From positions 27,588,094 through 27,652,093 of the forward strand of contig CM034610.1 in NCBI GenBank assembly GCA_020091685.1: a stretch of 64,000 nt of DNA, written 5' to 3'. Below, piece by piece: positions 62,571 to 64,000 of this stretch; the stretch's first letter is position 1; each line of letters starts with the position of its first letter. The notes below the pieces were generated by a model. It worked only from the letters and a program-made list of their open reading frames with translations. It was not told the origin of the DNA and ran no database searches. This DNA comes from Lutjanus erythropterus (Eukaryota > Chordata > Actinopteri > Lutjaniformes > Lutjanidae). Both the position numbers and the translations under genes were made by a program.

Positions 62571-63194
62571 AATATGTAGAAGTAGCATGTGCAAAACTGA
62601 GTGTAGCAGTCCAAACAGAGAGCTGGACCCATACACTGTATATTATCCTATTTAATATATGGTCTGTGGTTGACATGAGTTGTTTCCCTCCACCCTCTCC
62701 TCCCCAGACTCAGGGAGGTTTATACAGGCTGCATTAACACTGCAGGAGGCCAACATGCTTGCAGCATCTTAAATTCACAGTAACAAGTGAGGACGAGTCC
62801 TCCACTGTAAGTTGATCAGCTGTTTATACCTGTCAGTTGTTTGTCGATGTAAAGTTAAACCCGTTATCCTGAAAATGCAAACTCTGGAGCTGAAGTTAAG
62901 TTACTGCCTGTCTCACTGCCTGTCAAACTCCATTAAAATATTGTCGATTTAACCATTAGAAATATCTGCTCCATTTACAAGATTATTAATGATTCCTTAG
63001 AATGTCCTAAACAGACACTTACTCATTTGGCTGAAATTTGGCATTAATTTGAAATCTGATTAATGTGAAACAGGCAAACAAAAACAGATATTCTGCCTCA
63101 GAATAGAAATTTCAAAGGACACTACATCTTTGAAGACACGTCATGGTCATTTTATGACAATTAACACTAAATATAGTACAGAATTCTCCTTTAA
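62571..63194. mobile_element. TTAA-flanked MITE, family 1, full-length copy
   Basis: TTAAAGGAGCAATATGTAG at the left and TTCTCCTTTAA at the right, with intact TTAA on both sides. Most complete of the three copies (7563, 12050, here). Confidence 0.7.
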
Positions 63195-63333
63195 TTATTA
63201 AGTTTTTAGTTGCCAGGTCTATGAAGCATGCCCCACACTGACCTGACACTGATTTCTAGCATGTAGGGTAGCATATATGTCAGTCCACTGGTGCCGGTTC
63301 TTTATCGTTATTTTATTTGAGCTCTGTCATAGG

Positions 63334-63660
63334 CCCCATTTACACCTGGTGTTAACATCTTATTTTGACCAGGGTACTTTACTTTGAAAATAACATCTAA
63401 TCATAGACCTTTGCACCTACACTCACAGCTCGATTCTGTCTCTGATGGTCTTGTCAACAAACGTGCCGTGTGTCCTCTTAAGGAAGCTTTGCGGAGGAGG
63501 CATTTGTCTGCAGCCGTTTGCTGGGCAGTTTCATATAGCAGGAGGAGGTGGAATTAGATGACCTTTCAGCTTATTGAGGAATTTGTTTTCTTTAAAATGT
63601 GTCCAGATGTGGTACAGACTGCTTTCACACCTGGATGAGATGTGATCACATTGCAAAAGC
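63334..63660. repeat. Possible MITE related to 7264-7422
   Basis: Opens ccccatttacacctggtgtt. The right end is undefined. It lies just upstream of the thra second coding exon acceptor. Confidence 0.35.
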
Positions 63661-63838
63661 CAGAGCAATTCCAGATGTGATCTGGCTGATCCAGGTCATA
63701 TTGCAGTGTTTCATGCAGTCCTTAATATGTTTTTGTTTTTCTTAATCCAGATAAAGTATGCAGACACAGAGAGGTGAAGTATATTTCCATGCACTTTGAC
63801 TTATTTCTGATCTCTCTGTGTTCCTTTCACCCTCTCAG

Positions 63839-63900
63839 GTGGCTCAATGGCCCGAAAAGGAAGAGGAAGAACAGCCAATGTTCGGTGAAGAGTATGACTG
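63839..63900 (+). CDS. thra: Thyroid hormone receptor alpha, second coding exon (residues 19-39, partial gene)
   Basis: A 62-base exon between a pyrimidine-rich acceptor (ttcctttcaccctctcag, AG at 63837-63838) and the donor GTGAGTACC at 63901. The frame begins with the last base of Arg19 and reads WLNGPKRKRKNSQC, then SVKSMT, ending one base into codon 40. KRKRK at residues 25-29 sits at the same positions as the A/B-domain nuclear localisation cluster of mammalian TR-alpha1, which TR-beta lacks. The next exon should start the linker (GYIPSYL in mammals) and the first zinc finger, and lies outside the window. A split Gly at codon 40 fits the mammalian SMSG-YIPSYL order, without the longer linker I recall in some A-type fish receptors. 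Confidence 0.92.
63894..63896 (+). other. thra: Internal in-frame ATG, codon 38 of thra
   Basis: The in-frame Met lies in SVKSMT and corresponds to mammalian TR-alpha Met39, the reported start of the p43 mitochondrial isoform. Its context (agtATGa, A at -3) is better than that of the first ATG. Use in fish is inference. Confidence 0.5.
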
Positions 63901-64000
63901 GTGAGTACCTGATGGCTGGTGTTTTGATGTAGGTGGACTCTGTATAAAGCATCTCTGAAGTGGTAGCTAGGAAACAAAGCTCCACCATCATACCTGAAGT

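Larger units (their letters stand above)
43059..63838 (+). other. thra: thra intron between coding exons 1 and 2 (phase 2, 20.8 kb)
   Basis: The intron is bounded by GTGAGT and a polypyrimidine-AG. It holds SINE, MITE, minisatellite and microsatellite copies, listed separately, plus single-copy-looking stretches. No further coding exon is visible. An intron this long early in thra is consistent with the vertebrate gene, where regulatory elements often sit in the 5' introns. Specific enhancers cannot be named from sequence alone. Confidence 0.85.

Overview
The window looks like nuclear DNA from a ray-finned (probably percomorph) fish. It is AT-rich and almost wholly non-coding, with many CA/TG microsatellites, tRNA-derived SINEs, and small terminal-inverted-repeat elements (MITEs) of kinds common in teleosts. 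There is no operon structure and no CRISPR array. I support only one gene, on the + strand: the 5' part of a thyroid hormone receptor alpha gene (thra; the N-terminal sequence resembles the thrab-type ohnolog, which is not certain).

Exon layout. A 5'UTR/first-coding exon at 42674-43058 carries the start ATG at 43003 and 18 codons plus two bases. A 20.8-kb phase-2 intron (43059-63838) follows. The second coding exon (63839-63900) encodes residues 19-39, including the basic cluster KRKRK of the A/B domain, and ends at a GT donor in phase 1. The joined reading frame MEHVPKEQDPNPSEGEEK-R-WLNGPKRKRKNSQC is characteristic of TR-alpha. The DNA-binding and ligand-binding domains lie beyond the window's right edge. 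The first exon begins at a splice acceptor, so at least one non-coding exon and the promoter lie further 5', either unrecognised in 1-42673 or outside the window.

Translation control. The 5'UTR has four upstream ATGs forming three uORFs. One 9-codon uORF ends in a TGA that directly abuts the receptor ATG. Another overlaps the start out of frame. The main ATG has T at -3, whereas an internal ATG (codon 38, where mammals start the mitochondrial p43 form at Met39) has A at -3. This arrangement could adjust the ratio of full-length to N-truncated receptor.

Repeats. From left to right there are hAT-type MITEs (several with 8-bp target duplications), TTAA-flanked MITEs, three copies of an element with inverted ends around a ~57-bp minisatellite, a 21-bp minisatellite of about 30 units, SINEs, a LINE reverse-transcriptase relic, and a MITE nested in another MITE. 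The most structured element is an 883-bp hAT-like transposon at 20426-21308 that carries a promoter-like TCTCGCGAGA palindrome and a possible first coding exon. I found no new multi-gene system. The observations worth follow-up are the thra uORFs, the hAT element, the fold-backs and an unexplained minus-strand exon-like open frame at 34156-34353.
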